A DNA stretch of 64,000 nucleotides from Hamiltosporidium tvaerminnensis (lineage: Eukaryota; Microsporidia; Dubosqiidae): positions 496,001 to 560,000 of the forward strand of contig CM061250.1 of the NCBI GenBank assembly GCA_022605425.2. The letters are read 5' to 3'. Position numbers and translations under genes: made by a program. The notes below the pieces were generated by a model. The model searched no databases and was not told where the DNA came from. It worked only from the letters and a program-made list of their open reading frames with translations. Below are positions 51,387-63,320 of the stretch, piece by piece (the stretch's first letter is position 1; every line of letters starts with the position of its first letter).

Positions 51387-53750
51387 ATGAATGGTAGCGC
51401 CTTTTTTAGTAAAAATATATCATTAAGATTTTTAAAATCTAATAATTGGTGTCTGATGCTGTATATGTTTATATTTTATCACATCGTACTTACGCATAGA
51501 TTCATATATTTGTTGAAAAAAGAAGGTGATTCTAATCTGTATTTCTATTACAAAATACCAAAAGAAAAGTTAGTATTTGAGAAAAACGAGAACCATTTGT
51601 ATCTAAGGATATTAAATGACCAAAATACAAGATCAATAAATAATGGAAAACAAGTTTTAACGTATAAAAAAAATAATTTTATTTGATTCGATATTTTAGA
51701 TGATATTCTACATCAAAATATATCTGATAATATAATCTGGAAAATTGAGTGTAATTTTGATTTTTTATATATTTTAAAACTCACCAATGACGTTTCGGAA
51801 CTGTCTGATGAAATAACGGATGTTAAATTTAAATGGCTGCTATTTAGTTTTCAATATTTAAAAGTTATTGAAAATAAAAATCTTTCGAAATTTATAAGAG
51901 CTTTATATTTCAATATTCTACTAAATCAAAACATCAATAATTTAAATAACGAAAACCAAAACTTGAAAGTGGTTTTTAGTTTATATCACTCATTAGAAAT
52001 CTACTATGTTTTTAAAAGAAAGTTGATTATAGAATTTTTAAACGCCTTAATGATTAGACATGTTTTCTATGATGAAAATTTGATACTTTGTAGAAATATA
52101 AAGGATACATTTGATCCTTCTCTTTTAAATGAACATATTCCATATAAAAGTCTGCTTATAAATGATTTTAAAGTGTTTTCGATCTTAGAAAAAATCATTA
52201 CTAATCGTCATATTCTTAATAATTTCATGTTTTTATTAGAGCAAATAAATATAAAGGCATTTATATTAAATTATTATCAAGTATCGCTAACAAAAAGTCA
52301 AAGTTTCGATTTTTTTTCGAATTGTAAGCATCTGTTTAAAGCAATAACGATTTCTAACCTTACAATTGCGACTCAGTATATTTTTAGTCAATTAAATGAA
52401 TCGATCGATGGTAATTTGGAAATTTTTACTCTCAGAAATTCAATAGTTGATGGGCGTTACGTTGATACCTTTATAAAAAACCATAATCTTAAAGGATTGA
52501 AACTCGATAATGTAAATATGAGTACAGGTGTTTCTTTTTTAGATGCCTACAAGGATTCAAATCAATCTTTGGAATATATTGATTTGCGAAAAGTTACGTT
52601 TAATTTTTCATGGTTGGTAACCTTAACACGTTCATCAAATATTCAAAAATGTATACTATTCTTTGATCTATCTTTTTCGGAGCAATATTTTATTCGAGAA
52701 TGTGCTAAATATAAAGATTTACACATAGATGTTCTTGTATATTTGCAAATAAGATTCTATGCCTATAAAATATCAGAAGAATTTTGTATTTTTTTAAAAA
52801 ATATTAAATCATTACAGACTTTAATACTTTTGAATTATAGATCGGATAAGAACACAGATCTATTGCTACTAAATGCGATTGGAACCTTGAAATTTTTGTA
52901 AAATCTAACTGTTGGAAATAATTTCTTTAGCACCAAATTTTACAGATATTTGTTTCAAATACCAAGAATAGAAACTCTAATTATCAATAACTTTTTTCTA
53001 CACAAAAAGACTTTGTAACTTAAACCGTTTAGCGATTACAAATATTTGACTCATCTAAATTTAAATAGTATTAAGATAAGCGGATTAAGTTTAATCGAAA
53101 TATTTAAATGTGAAAACCTGAAGGTGTTGTCTCTAGAGTTTTGCGAATTAAAATCTATCAGAAATATAAAATTGCTTGATTTTAGGTCTTTGAGCATCAA
53201 ATCGTTATGTTTGAGCGGTTCTAATCTAAAGGCATTTAAAAATTTAGATATTTTAGCCAGTCTTGAATATCTTGAAACTCTTTTTGTTTCAGGATGTAAA
53301 TCTTATTTGTGTAATCCTACTAAATTAAGTATTGGTTGTAATTTAAGATTAAAAAAACTTACTTATAAATGGGGTAATATATCATATAATGATCTAAACA
53401 GAATAAAATATCTAGAGGTTCTAGAAAAATTAGATCTTACAGAATGTAAATTCACCGAGGGTATGAAATTATATAAATTAGGTAACGATTGTAGATTTCT
53501 ACATTCTCTTAAACACTTAAATCTTTGGGGTGTGAGAATCGATTTCAATGATTATCAATATATAAAGCATTTCAAGAATTTAAAGACTTTAACCGTATCG
53601 ATTTGCGGTGTTGTTTTATTTCAATTAAGATTTTTTATAATTCCTTTACATAAAAGTTATTTGTTTTCAAACAAAATCAGTTTTCAATTAAACAATCCGA
53701 AGTTACGATATTATCTCTACGAAGAAAGCATTGAAAAAAATTTCCTATGA
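51387..53750 (+). pseudogene. LRR protein gene with three in-frame stop codons
   Basis: One reading frame runs from the ATG at 51387 to the TGA at 53750 (787 codons) with no frameshift, interrupted only by TGA at 51684-51686, TAA at 52899-52901 and TAA near 53018. Residues ~20-42 (WCLMLYMFIFYHIVLTHRFI) are a hydrophobic anchor. From about codon 340 on, leucine-rich repeats are seen: LEIFTLRNSIVDGRY, LKGLKLDNVNMSTG, LEYIDLRKVTFNF, LKVLSLEFCELKSI, IKSLCLSGSNLKAF, LETLFVSGCKSY, LEKLDLTECKFTEG, LKHLNLWGVRIDF. The design matches the intact 860-aa protein at 21287-23869. An otherwise intact frame indicates very recent inactivation, or stop readthrough, or assembly errors. Confidence 0.85.
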
Positions 53751-56480
53751 TATCAAAAGGAATATATTTTATACTTGATAATCACTACATACAATTTAAC
53801 TACAGGTAAATATCGTAATTAAATTAAATATTCAATGTTTGCTCAAATTCCGTTAAATATTTTGCTTGAATGGTGATTCTTCGGGTTTTTTGAACGTGGT
53901 TAACATAATTACATCTGGATTGAAATAATGACTGTTTTTATTTTCTTATATATTTTGTGTTACGTTTTATATGAAAAATATATTCTGATATCTCTCAGTT
54001 TAAAATGAGTAAAAATCATTTTTATGAATATTTTTCGTTTTAGCCTTTATTTTAAAATATTTTAATATGTAGTTTGTCTGTTTATTCATTGTTTGAAAAA
54101 ATACATTTTGATGTGCAAACATAACTGCCACATCTCATTTTGAGAGTGAATAAGCAAGAATTTCTTGAACGTAAAGTTTACGTCTTCGATACTAAAATAG
54201 GCTTATATATAATTTTTGCTTTAGTTCACAATTGCAGAAATATAAAGCCGAATAAAAAATATCCAACTTGATTATATTCAAAGTTGAAAAACAGATAAGA
54301 AGATTTAAAGAATGAAAAAAACGTGTTTTAACATTGAATTATAAAAATATTTATCTAAAAAAATGTCCTACTATTTCACTTTTCCAATTTATGAAATATT
54401 ACGAAGTTTGATCTTTAGAGATGAACGCCTCTGTTACTTCCTCGGTATTAACTAATCGCTTAAGCCTGAAATTTCTTATCGATAAAAATTTGGATTTTTT
54501 ATATCTTTTTTAATCAACTTATGTCTCGCTGCTATTCAATATATATCTGAATTTATATAGGCTAATGAATATACTTTGAATATGAACTTCACGTGTGCGT
54601 CATTAAGCATTAACAAATAGGTTTCCGTGTAGTCTATAGATTTACCATTAATGATATATAATGACCTTCTTTTAACACACAACAGTACTTACAATAAAAA
54701 GAAATAGCAAATTGCTGGTTTTTAATTTTTCATCATAGGAAATCTATGAATTACGTAAAAAATTCTCATATTGTTTTTTTCCTTTCGTAGAAATGCTCGC
54801 AGAAGCATATTAATCGGTTTAGACATTTTTTTTGTTTAATTTATTTTCTTCTGGTCAAATTTGAGCGAAATAAATACAATTAAAGCTCTACACAAAATTA
54901 AACAAAAAAATTAGAATTTGTAAAAAAAAGCAATCAAATGCAAACCTACGTGAAAACATAAGACAAAATTAAAATCAAACAAAAAATCTAAAAAGGTTAA
55001 ATTTTGTAATTTTTGCAAAAAAGTTTTCTTTAGAGAACTTTAAATTGTAAAAAAATGACTGAACGTAACTTTTTTACTTGCAAAATGAATTTAAATATGC
55101 TAGATTTTTTCCAAAAGGCTAATATATAAATGATATTTTAACATTCATTTTCATGTCTAAATCCAGCGTAATACTAACAATGATCATGGCTTTTCTTATA
55201 ATAAGTGGAATTGAGGAAATTTTCACCAAATTTTTGGTTATTATATTTTTAAATTCAACAGTAAAGAATTGATAAACAATATTTTAAAAGATTTTATTTT
55301 TTGGTGTCGTTTTTAGTTTCTAGTGATTACCTTGAGCCCTTATTGATGTCTGGCTATTCAAAGATTTGCGTTGGTAATTCTAACTTATTCATAATTTCAT
55401 TAAATGAATGAATCTCACTGGTTTTACTTTAGAAGAATTTTAAACCCGTTTTTGTAGAAATCAGCTACAATTGTTTTTTTTGCTACAATTATATTATTGT
55501 GAATGCATTTATGTTTATTATATGATTATTAATGTAAATAAGGAATCTTATTGTTATTATTAAGCGGTCTTGATTGGTTTTGTAGTGAAAAGTTATATAG
55601 AAACAGAGAGCGAAATGGTTCTTTTTATGATTAGATATATTTTCGATCGTAAATAATCGTAAATTTCTTGAAATTTTAACTTTGAAGCCGTATATTATAT
55701 ATATCTTTCGCCTATAATTCAATAGATGATTTAGAATATTTAAGTATTTTTTTTCAGTTCAATCCTGATTATTTTTATTCATTTGAAGATTTCTAATTAT
55801 GCTATTAACAATGAAATGCATTTAAAATTTGTCAAACGCACGAATAATAAAAACGATGCGGCTAGGAACTAAACACATGTCTTTAGTTAAAATTTTTAGA
55901 AAGATACGAAGCCATTTCAGGAGGGTTGGTCCTGTAATCATAAATTAGAGCATTGTTTCGTTCGATTATAATCAATAAGATCTGGGATTATTTCGGATGA
56001 TATTATTCATTATATTATAAAAATGCCAATTTCTTGGTTTTTTAATGTCATATGGTCAATTTTTATCAATCTGTTAAAACAATGCCTCTTATTTAGCTGG
56101 GTTTTAACTAATTTAATTATTTATATAGTGTTTTTTTAAACATTCTGATATATGGTTATCAATTGAGTTATAAACCATTTGACTTTACATTATAGCTCTT
56201 CTTGTAGTTATTGCTTTTTAAGTTTAGATATCATTGTTTCTCCTGAGTAGTTTGGTTCAACTAAAAATTTAAAGGTTTTATAACCAATTATCTTCACTGT
56301 TTAAAAATAGAATTATTTCACTGTTTTTTTGATAAAGAATATTACATTTTTTATAATCCGTATTTTAAGAAATTCAAATATATCTATGATTAGAATAGAA
56401 AATATTGATATAATTGTGATTAATTTAGAAGTATTTAAAGCCAAGTTGAAATAAATCGATTATTTTGGGTTTATTTGAAC
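53751..56480. other. AT-rich gene desert
   Basis: About 2.7 kb with no supported gene. Short open frames (for example 55489-55722) are low-complexity. No repeat recognised. Confidence 0.6.
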
Positions 56481-57240
56481 CAAGGGTATCTAAACTTTTT
56501 TGTTCGGGGACCACATTGACATCTAAAGAAAATCCCGCGGGCCATGAAATCATTGCTTTTTATGCCACCATACTCCAAAATGTTTCTGCAATTTTAATTA
56601 TTAATATTTTAAATCAAATTTTTAGAGTTCATATAGATGTTCATAAAATCAAACATATCTATGAACAATATTTTTATAAAAAATGAATAGATTAGTTATT
56701 GAAATTTTATAAGAGTCTTCCATTCACGCAATCCATTTACGTTCATACATTTTCTCAGTGTTTTATTTCCGCTTTCGGCTCTACGTAGTTGTGCGAAGGA
56801 ACATTCTCTAAAATGAAATTTTAAAAAATCATTTATAGATCACAATTAACAGATAAGTAATGGAATACGTTTCTAGTAAATTCAAACGGTTAATATAACC
56901 TAATATTTTTAAGAATTATCACCTAAAAATCACAACTATATCAATCTCATTAATAATTAATTGTGCCATATATTTTTTTGTTATTTACTTTTAATTTTTT
57001 GGTAAAAAATAATTGCTAGTTTGAAAAAATACTGAAAACTCTAGGAATCTTCTTTGTATTACAAGTCCAGGCCTAAATTATCTACAATTGCAATTCTTTT
57101 TGTGTTCTTTAACTTTATTTTTTTTCTTTTATTACCTTATTTGAAAAAAATAGCTTAATGAAAAAAATCGTGGCAGCCCAGAAAAATGTGGCCGCAAGCC
57201 GAACAAAAAGTATCCGCGGGCCGTAGTTTGAAGACCCCTG
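56481..57240. mobile_element. Non-autonomous hAT (Charlie-like) DNA transposon remnant
   Basis: The left end begins CAAGGGTATCTAAACTTTTT and the right end, read on the complement, begins CAGGGGTCTTCAAACTACGG: both fit the hAT terminal pattern CAGGGGTNNNCAAACT. Subterminal motifs are also shared in inverted orientation: TTTTTGTTCGG followed by CCACATT, and GCGGGCC. The 8-bp flanks are ATTTGAAC and ATCCAAAC, equal at five positions and differing only by transitions, as expected for a worn 8-bp hAT target duplication. The ~760 bp carry no transposase, and the interior is AT-rich. The right terminus is strikingly like ends of Charlie-group elements of animals, as I remember them. Confidence 0.82.
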
Positions 57241-59079
57241 ATCCAAACAAATGATTGAATATTGTGAAGTAAACCTATATTTCTTAAGTTTGTTGAGCAT
57301 CGATGCAAATCTAACAATTTTTGGTATGGATTATAGCTGCATTATACGGAACTTTGATTATTCTTAAATCAATTTTTATATTTATCTTCGTAGATATTTC
57401 ATAAGCTATTATAAAAATATATTGAAGATATTGAAACTCAAATCGTTTGGTTCTTTTGTAATTATTGTTTTTTTGGCACATATAGCTTTCAAAGTTTACT
57501 GGCGTAAGTACTCTATCTAAATAATTATTCAAATTGCTTAGTTTAAAGAGTTTTACCAATTTATTATATATCTTACTTTTTCCTTATTTTATACCCGTAT
57601 CTTCTAATTTATAAAATTTTAACAGAAATTTTAAATATTAATTATTTTAAATATACATACGATTTGGCAAGTTTTAATGTTTAAGATTTGTTCCATATGA
57701 AATTTCCTTGCGTTTTTATTGATTTATTTTATTTGTATGTTTAATTTTTATCAGCTATTCTTTATAAATTAAAAAAATATTTTTATAATTTTGGTTTCTT
57801 AGATAAAGCTTTGCATCTTATCTTAACTTGTTTCTTTTTCAATAAACCAATAGAGTAGAATATTCAACGAGACATACATATGAAAATCATCATCTTAAAT
57901 TATCTATGTGTTCTTTTGGATCTTTAAATACATTCTATTTTACCCCGATCTGAGCTTATTTTGTGTTTTGAACGAACAAAAATCACTAATAGATTAAGAA
58001 ATTGAAGAAAGGTAGAGTTTTTTTTATTTTCTCATGATAGTAATTATCTTTTTTCAATAAGAAAATCTTTATTTTTAAAATCTATGTAGGTTTCTTATCG
58101 ATAAAATTCTTCGGATGAAAAAAAGCACAACCGAAGTTTTATTTACATTCATCGTTTCTTATAATGACTTCTGCAGAGTTTATATCCTTACCATATATTA
58201 TATGATTAAAATTCGTTTTTAAACATATAAAATTTATGATTATATTTCTGGCTTCTAGATTTTTTGTTCTAAAATTTAATTTTCCTATAAATTAAGACAT
58301 TTTTTTATATCATGAAATATTTATTTATTTTGAATGTTTGTATCTTTGATCATCTACCAACTCAGTATTTTATTAATATTTTAAGAATTATTTTTCTGCT
58401 CTGACTTGAAAGATAAATTTCCTTTTTCAAATAGTATCGACATTTAATTCCTTTAATAGAAATTCAATAGAATATATATTGTCTATATTATGTAAATACT
58501 TTAATAATTCGATTTATAATAGCGAATCCAATTATTTGTATGTAAATTTATAAATTTCAGTAAATATCAATAGAACAAACCTGTTTTTAGTTTAAAAGCG
58601 CCAATATTATTATTGCGTTAAATTATAAATACACAAATTCAATACTATTACACATAAATTCAATATTCTTTAAACTTATATTTTAAATAAGTTCTATTTC
58701 AAAGTAAATAATTTGTGAATACGAAAAGCTTCTTTTTTACACACATTATATTTCTAAAGATTATAGCAGTAAAATTCTAAAGTTATTTTGAGAATTAATC
58801 TTTTAGATAGTAAAGAAGGTGTGATAGTTTATAATAAAGTAATTTTTGTAATTTATTTTTGAATGAGTACTATAATTCCTTACATCGGATTTGTAATATT
58901 CAGATGCTCGATATTAAAATAAAAATAAATTTTTTCGCATTTATAATTTAAATTTTACATAAAATATTCATATTTGATTGTTTAATATCTTCATAAAATA
59001 TATTTTACATAATTGTCTTCTCTATTCAAGAGCCTGATAAATTTAAAATTGTCTTGGCTGGGATTCTGGTTTTTATATG
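57241..59079. other. AT-rich gene desert
   Basis: About 1.84 kb with no gene or repeat that I can recognise. Confidence 0.6.
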
Positions 59080-59560
59080 TCTAATTGTTTCCCAGGGCCT
59101 GTGTGGCGTTTTTAGGTTCCTACATACGAAAAATTTACATACAATGAAGATATGAAGGCTGTAATTAACCTATGAAGTTACTTAAGGTTCGATAATGTTT
59201 GTTGTATAAAGTGTAATCACGGTAGGAAAAACATTTTAACCCATCGTGCGACCTTGATATTACATTTACTCATCTATTTTCGAACCCCAATAGACATTCT
59301 GAAAGGTTATTTCTTGCTGAATTTTATGTAACTTAACTAGACTTTTGAGTATCATACCAACCAGTATTACCTCCTACAAAGCAATAATCACTGTTTAAAA
59401 AGTATTTTATTTTTATCTTAAATATATTAGTCTTCATTTTTAAGTGGAAAAGTTTATGTTTCCAGGATTTCGCACAACATTTATCACCAATTTTATTACT
59501 ATTATTGAAATGTGTTTCATAAAGAACCATTGCCTGGATTTATAAAAAAATATATTATTT
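59080..59560. repeat. Dispersed repeat family, diverged partial copy C
   Basis: Collinear with copies A and B over their middle: AATGTTTGTTG for AATGTTCGTTGC, CGAACCCCAATAGAC for TGAACCCAATAAAC, CATACCAACCAGTAT for CATACCAACAGGTAT, and CATTGCC near the end. Many substitutions and indels make it much older than A and B. Limits are approximate. Confidence 0.65.
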
Positions 59561-60278
59561 TTTAGATTTTTTTCTTCTTTTTAAAAGTTCATATTAAAAA
59601 AAAAATATAGTGTGTATTCCTGTCAAAAAAATAGAAACACGGTTTTTAACATCAATTTTATACACATATTTCCAAGATGAAGTTGTTAATGAGATTATTC
59701 TTCCTTCATCAGTTTTTATTGCATATTATATACAAGTTTCAATTGTGTAGATTAAAATTCATTAATTAATTAATTAATTAAATAAATAAATATAAAATCG
59801 TTACCTTTCAAAAAACTTTTGGTTCTACTGAATAGTTAAATATTATATTGATAAGTCTATGAAGAAAATATATAAAACTATGATATTTCTTAAAGATTTT
59901 GGGTTTTTCTACTTTTTTTGCTTACTCTAATTCCTATTTTATAATCAACCTCATATTCCATCAACCAGCTAATTATTATTACGAATAATTTTATTTTAAA
60001 GTTACAAAATCTTGTGAAAAACTAAAATATTTTGAAGCTTATTATTATTACTAAAGTGATATAAAATAAAATTTTGAAACATATGTATCTATAAATGATT
60101 TAAACTTAATTATTTAAATTTAAAATATAATTTACTGCTTTTGTAGATAATGTAGTGCTTTTAATAAAATTTTCTTATTTCTTAGAATCTTTGATATATG
60201 ACCAACATAGTTAATCTATTTACTTATTTATTCTATTCATTCCCTATACCTCGATTTTAAGATAATTTGATTAAAAAC
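59561..60278. other. Intergenic, AT-rich, with an ATTA microsatellite
   Basis: A short TTAA/TTAATTAA run lies at about 59760-59790. Otherwise about 0.7 kb of AT-rich DNA downstream of the hydroxylase pseudogene. Confidence 0.6.
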
Positions 60279-61458
60279 TTATAGTATGAAATATGAGAAA
60301 ATAATCATATTAAATGTACTTTGTGTTCTTTCAAGACATAATGAGGTATTATTTCTTGGTAAAAAGTATAAAAAATCATTATCAATAGGAATATTGTAAC
60401 TGATATCTCCTTTATTGTTTACTATTGAAAGATTATCTTTTATTGTTTCACAATTATAAAAATAAATGAAATAAAATATATTTTTAGGATTGTTTAAGGT
60501 GTCATTTATCAGAATATAATCCCCTTTTTGTATCTTAAAAGAATATTTTTCACATTTAAGATTTTTAGCTTTTAAGTGTAAGATTTTTTTGTCAAAAATA
60601 ATTGCAAAAAGATCTAAAAATTCCATTTCTATAAGCTTTCTGTTATAAAGTATAGGTTTAATATCCTTTTCTTTAAAGTTTGGAACATTAAGGTGTGTTT
60701 TGGTCGTATAAAATATATCCTGATTTTTTTTCAAGGTAAAATTTTTTAAGTGCTCATCTTTATACTTCACTTGAATCTCTAAACATTTTAGGCCGAAAAC
60801 ACTTGAATCTAAGTAGTTTATACCTTTTAAAACGTTTATATTAGATTGATTATCTGATTTGTAATCTGATGATTGTATTTCGTGAAACCAACCAGTAAAT
60901 GCTTTCCTTCCATCTTTCACACTATAATACCTCATGAAAGGATATTTTAGATACTTTAAAAACTACCAATAAATTCTTGGTCACTTTTATTCTTTTACAT
61001 TCGGTAGTGGCTGTATTATCATATAATGCAAGTTCACCTGTTTTATAATCTTCTAAATAATATAAAAATGCATATTTTCTATTTTCTAAACAATCATCAT
61101 GACACAATAAGTAATTATCCGCACGATAAAATGATCCAAAAATATCCAAATTGTTTCTTATCATTTCTAATCCATTTATTTTCAAATTTACTGCCATTAT
61201 ATCTTCCGATTCGTCTAAAGTATGAATATTCTCGTGGTTCTCCATTTCTTTGCAGATTTTTAAAACCTTTTTTTTAAAAAATAAAATATTTTTGTTTTCA
61301 GTTAGTTCATCAGTTTGGTAGAATTTATATAGATCTGTATGTTTTAAAGAGAAGTTTAGTTCGTTGTAAAAATCACTGATTTTTTTATATTCTACTGGAT
61401 TTAGAAAGTTTTCAATACTATAATGGATAAATGGAAGTTTGTAACGGAAAGAATTCAT
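60279..61458 (-). pseudogene. TPA1: Tpa1/Ofd1-type prolyl hydroxylase (2-oxoglutarate, Fe(II) oxygenase), one frameshift
   Basis: The first frame (61458-60922) starts MNSFRYKLPFIHY and carries the jelly-roll oxygenase core: LLCHDDCLENRKYAFLYYLE with the Fe ligands His and Asp (HDD), GELALYDN, and SFHEV with the distal His. It stops right after FHEVL. Shifting by one base at 60930-60940 continues directly into YSVKDGRKAFTGWFHEI, which is how the family reads (FHxVxEV...R-S-SGWFHG) and contains the Arg that binds 2-oxoglutarate. The second frame then runs to 60279 through the C-terminal Tpa1/Ofd1-like domain. In yeast and animals this family hydroxylates a proline of ribosomal protein uS12 and affects translation termination. 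The frameshift separates the iron ligands from the cosubstrate Arg, so a truncated product would be inactive. One extra base in the assembly is the alternative. Confidence 0.82.
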
Positions 61459-61672
61459 TCTGATTGATGTTATAATTAGTTTCTACTTTTGTAAATGTAT
61501 TTATAAATAAAATATATATTATGAAAAATCAATCTATATTTTTCAAATATGTGGAATTTAAAATGAAATATTAGTGTTTAGAAATAGTAATGAACATTAT
61601 TATAATCTCTCAAAATTATTTTAATTTTTGTCTAATATCTTATAAATTTAAGTCTTAAATATATAAATAATA

Positions 61673-63245
61673 TTTATGTAATAAAATTCTGGGTTAAAAT
61701 ATTTTTACCATTTTTATATGTTTTCTTCTACCTCTTTAACCACTTTTGTCTCTTCTTCCAAATCCAACTCTTTATTTATGTAATTGGTCGGTTCCTCTAA
61801 AGTGGTTCCTCCTTTGAAAATAAAGAGTGCTTTATTTTTTGGTTTAAAATTTTTTTGCACCATCCGCTCCCTCTTAGCTTCATTTAAAGGAGGTGTTGGG
61901 TCCTCATGCATCTCTGCTCTCTTAATAACACACATTGACGCTCTCTCCCAGCTCTCTTCGGCATTTTGTCCAGACTCAAGTACTCTTCGTCGATCAAAGG
62001 AAATTGTTTCGACTGTTTTCTTAAGTACTATAGACTGAATGTATGCCTCTACATTCATGGGTATTTCTAGTCTTTTAAGATGCTACTTATGGTATTTTGT
62101 CACAATACCGTCCCAGTTCATCACATAAAGGGATTATCTCAACACTACACTTGTAAATAAGATGCAGCTCATTGGCTAACAGGTCATACTTCCTAAGTTT
62201 TTCAGTTTCAACTATTTGAAGTGAATCTTGGGAATGAATTCCTACTTCAATGAGTGTTATCTTATTATTCTTCTTATCTAAAATAAATATGTCGGGTCTA
62301 TTATTCCGAATTTTAACATCAGTTTTTATTCTGGTGTCCACTCTTATCTCTGCATATTCTTTATCAAGAATTTCTTGAACTGAGTGGCTTCTAATTCGTT
62401 TCGAAAACTTAAACTTATATTTATTCAGCAAGAGTAAATGTATACATCGTACCACTTAATTCTGCCGGCTGGTTTAGTCATGGCCTAGTATTTTTTCACA
62501 TCGAGTTGCTAGATGATCTACAGTCTTACCTGATTTATTGCAGTGTTGGTACATACAATCTGCACTCCGGAATACATTTCTATCCTGGATATAACAAAAC
62601 ACTGCTTCATCACGTGATCTTATACTTCCTTTCTTTAACCATCTTGAGGAGTCATTTACACTTACCAGCTCGTTATTTCTAGCGCTATATAACTTTGAAT
62701 GTAGTTTTCGGTTTTAGATTTCGTTATATACGTTAGATAGTTGAGCTTCTTCCAATTTCTTTTTTGTGAATTTCTCTTCCAACCTGTATTTTATTTTTAA
62801 AAAGTTTTTAATTAGTGAAAGGTGGGTTTTATTATTATTCTCCACTTTTGAGATGACTGCTCGTCTAGTTGATATTTCTTTACCTTTTTCAAGACAATCC
62901 AAGAGTTGCGGAAGCATATGTTCGCTTCGCAACTCAACACTATGTAGGCCTCTTCCAAGTTCTGTCCTAGGAAGATACAAACGCTTTTTACATCCTGGGC
63001 GAAGATGTATCTTTTTCTTCACCAACACCACACGCACTGCATCATATAACTTAGAGAAGTCAGCCGATTCAAGTCGAAGTACTCCTATCTGATAGTTGAT
63101 TAACGATATCGCATGTTGATTGATTGCAGAAAATAATTTTTTTGCATTTAATCTAGTGTGACAAGGTTTTTCAACTCTTGATATAAGTTAGCTTTGTACT
63201 TCTTCTAATGAGCTACGTGTTGGAATTCCTCTGCATCTTCTATTT
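61673..63245 (-). mobile_element. 5'-truncated LINE copy
   Basis: It starts (5') inside the end of the RT domain at 63245 and runs to the shared 3' terminus at 61673. It encodes the linker SAINQHAISLINYQIGVLRLE, the RLYLPRTELGRGLHSVE block, the knuckle region, the endonuclease motif RPDIFILDKKN...LIEV and the acidic tail. Frameshifts and stops lie near 62075, 62460 and 62710. In the knuckle the region reads with TGT replaced in part (compare 62530-62560), so it is worn. It is useful as a near-ancestral reference at positions damaged in the copy at 46406. Confidence 0.92.
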
Positions 63246-63320
63246 TAAATAATTCTAAAAATATATTCAAATATATTTAAAAAATAAAATGAAAACATTA
63301 AAAGTGGAAAATTAAAGGAT

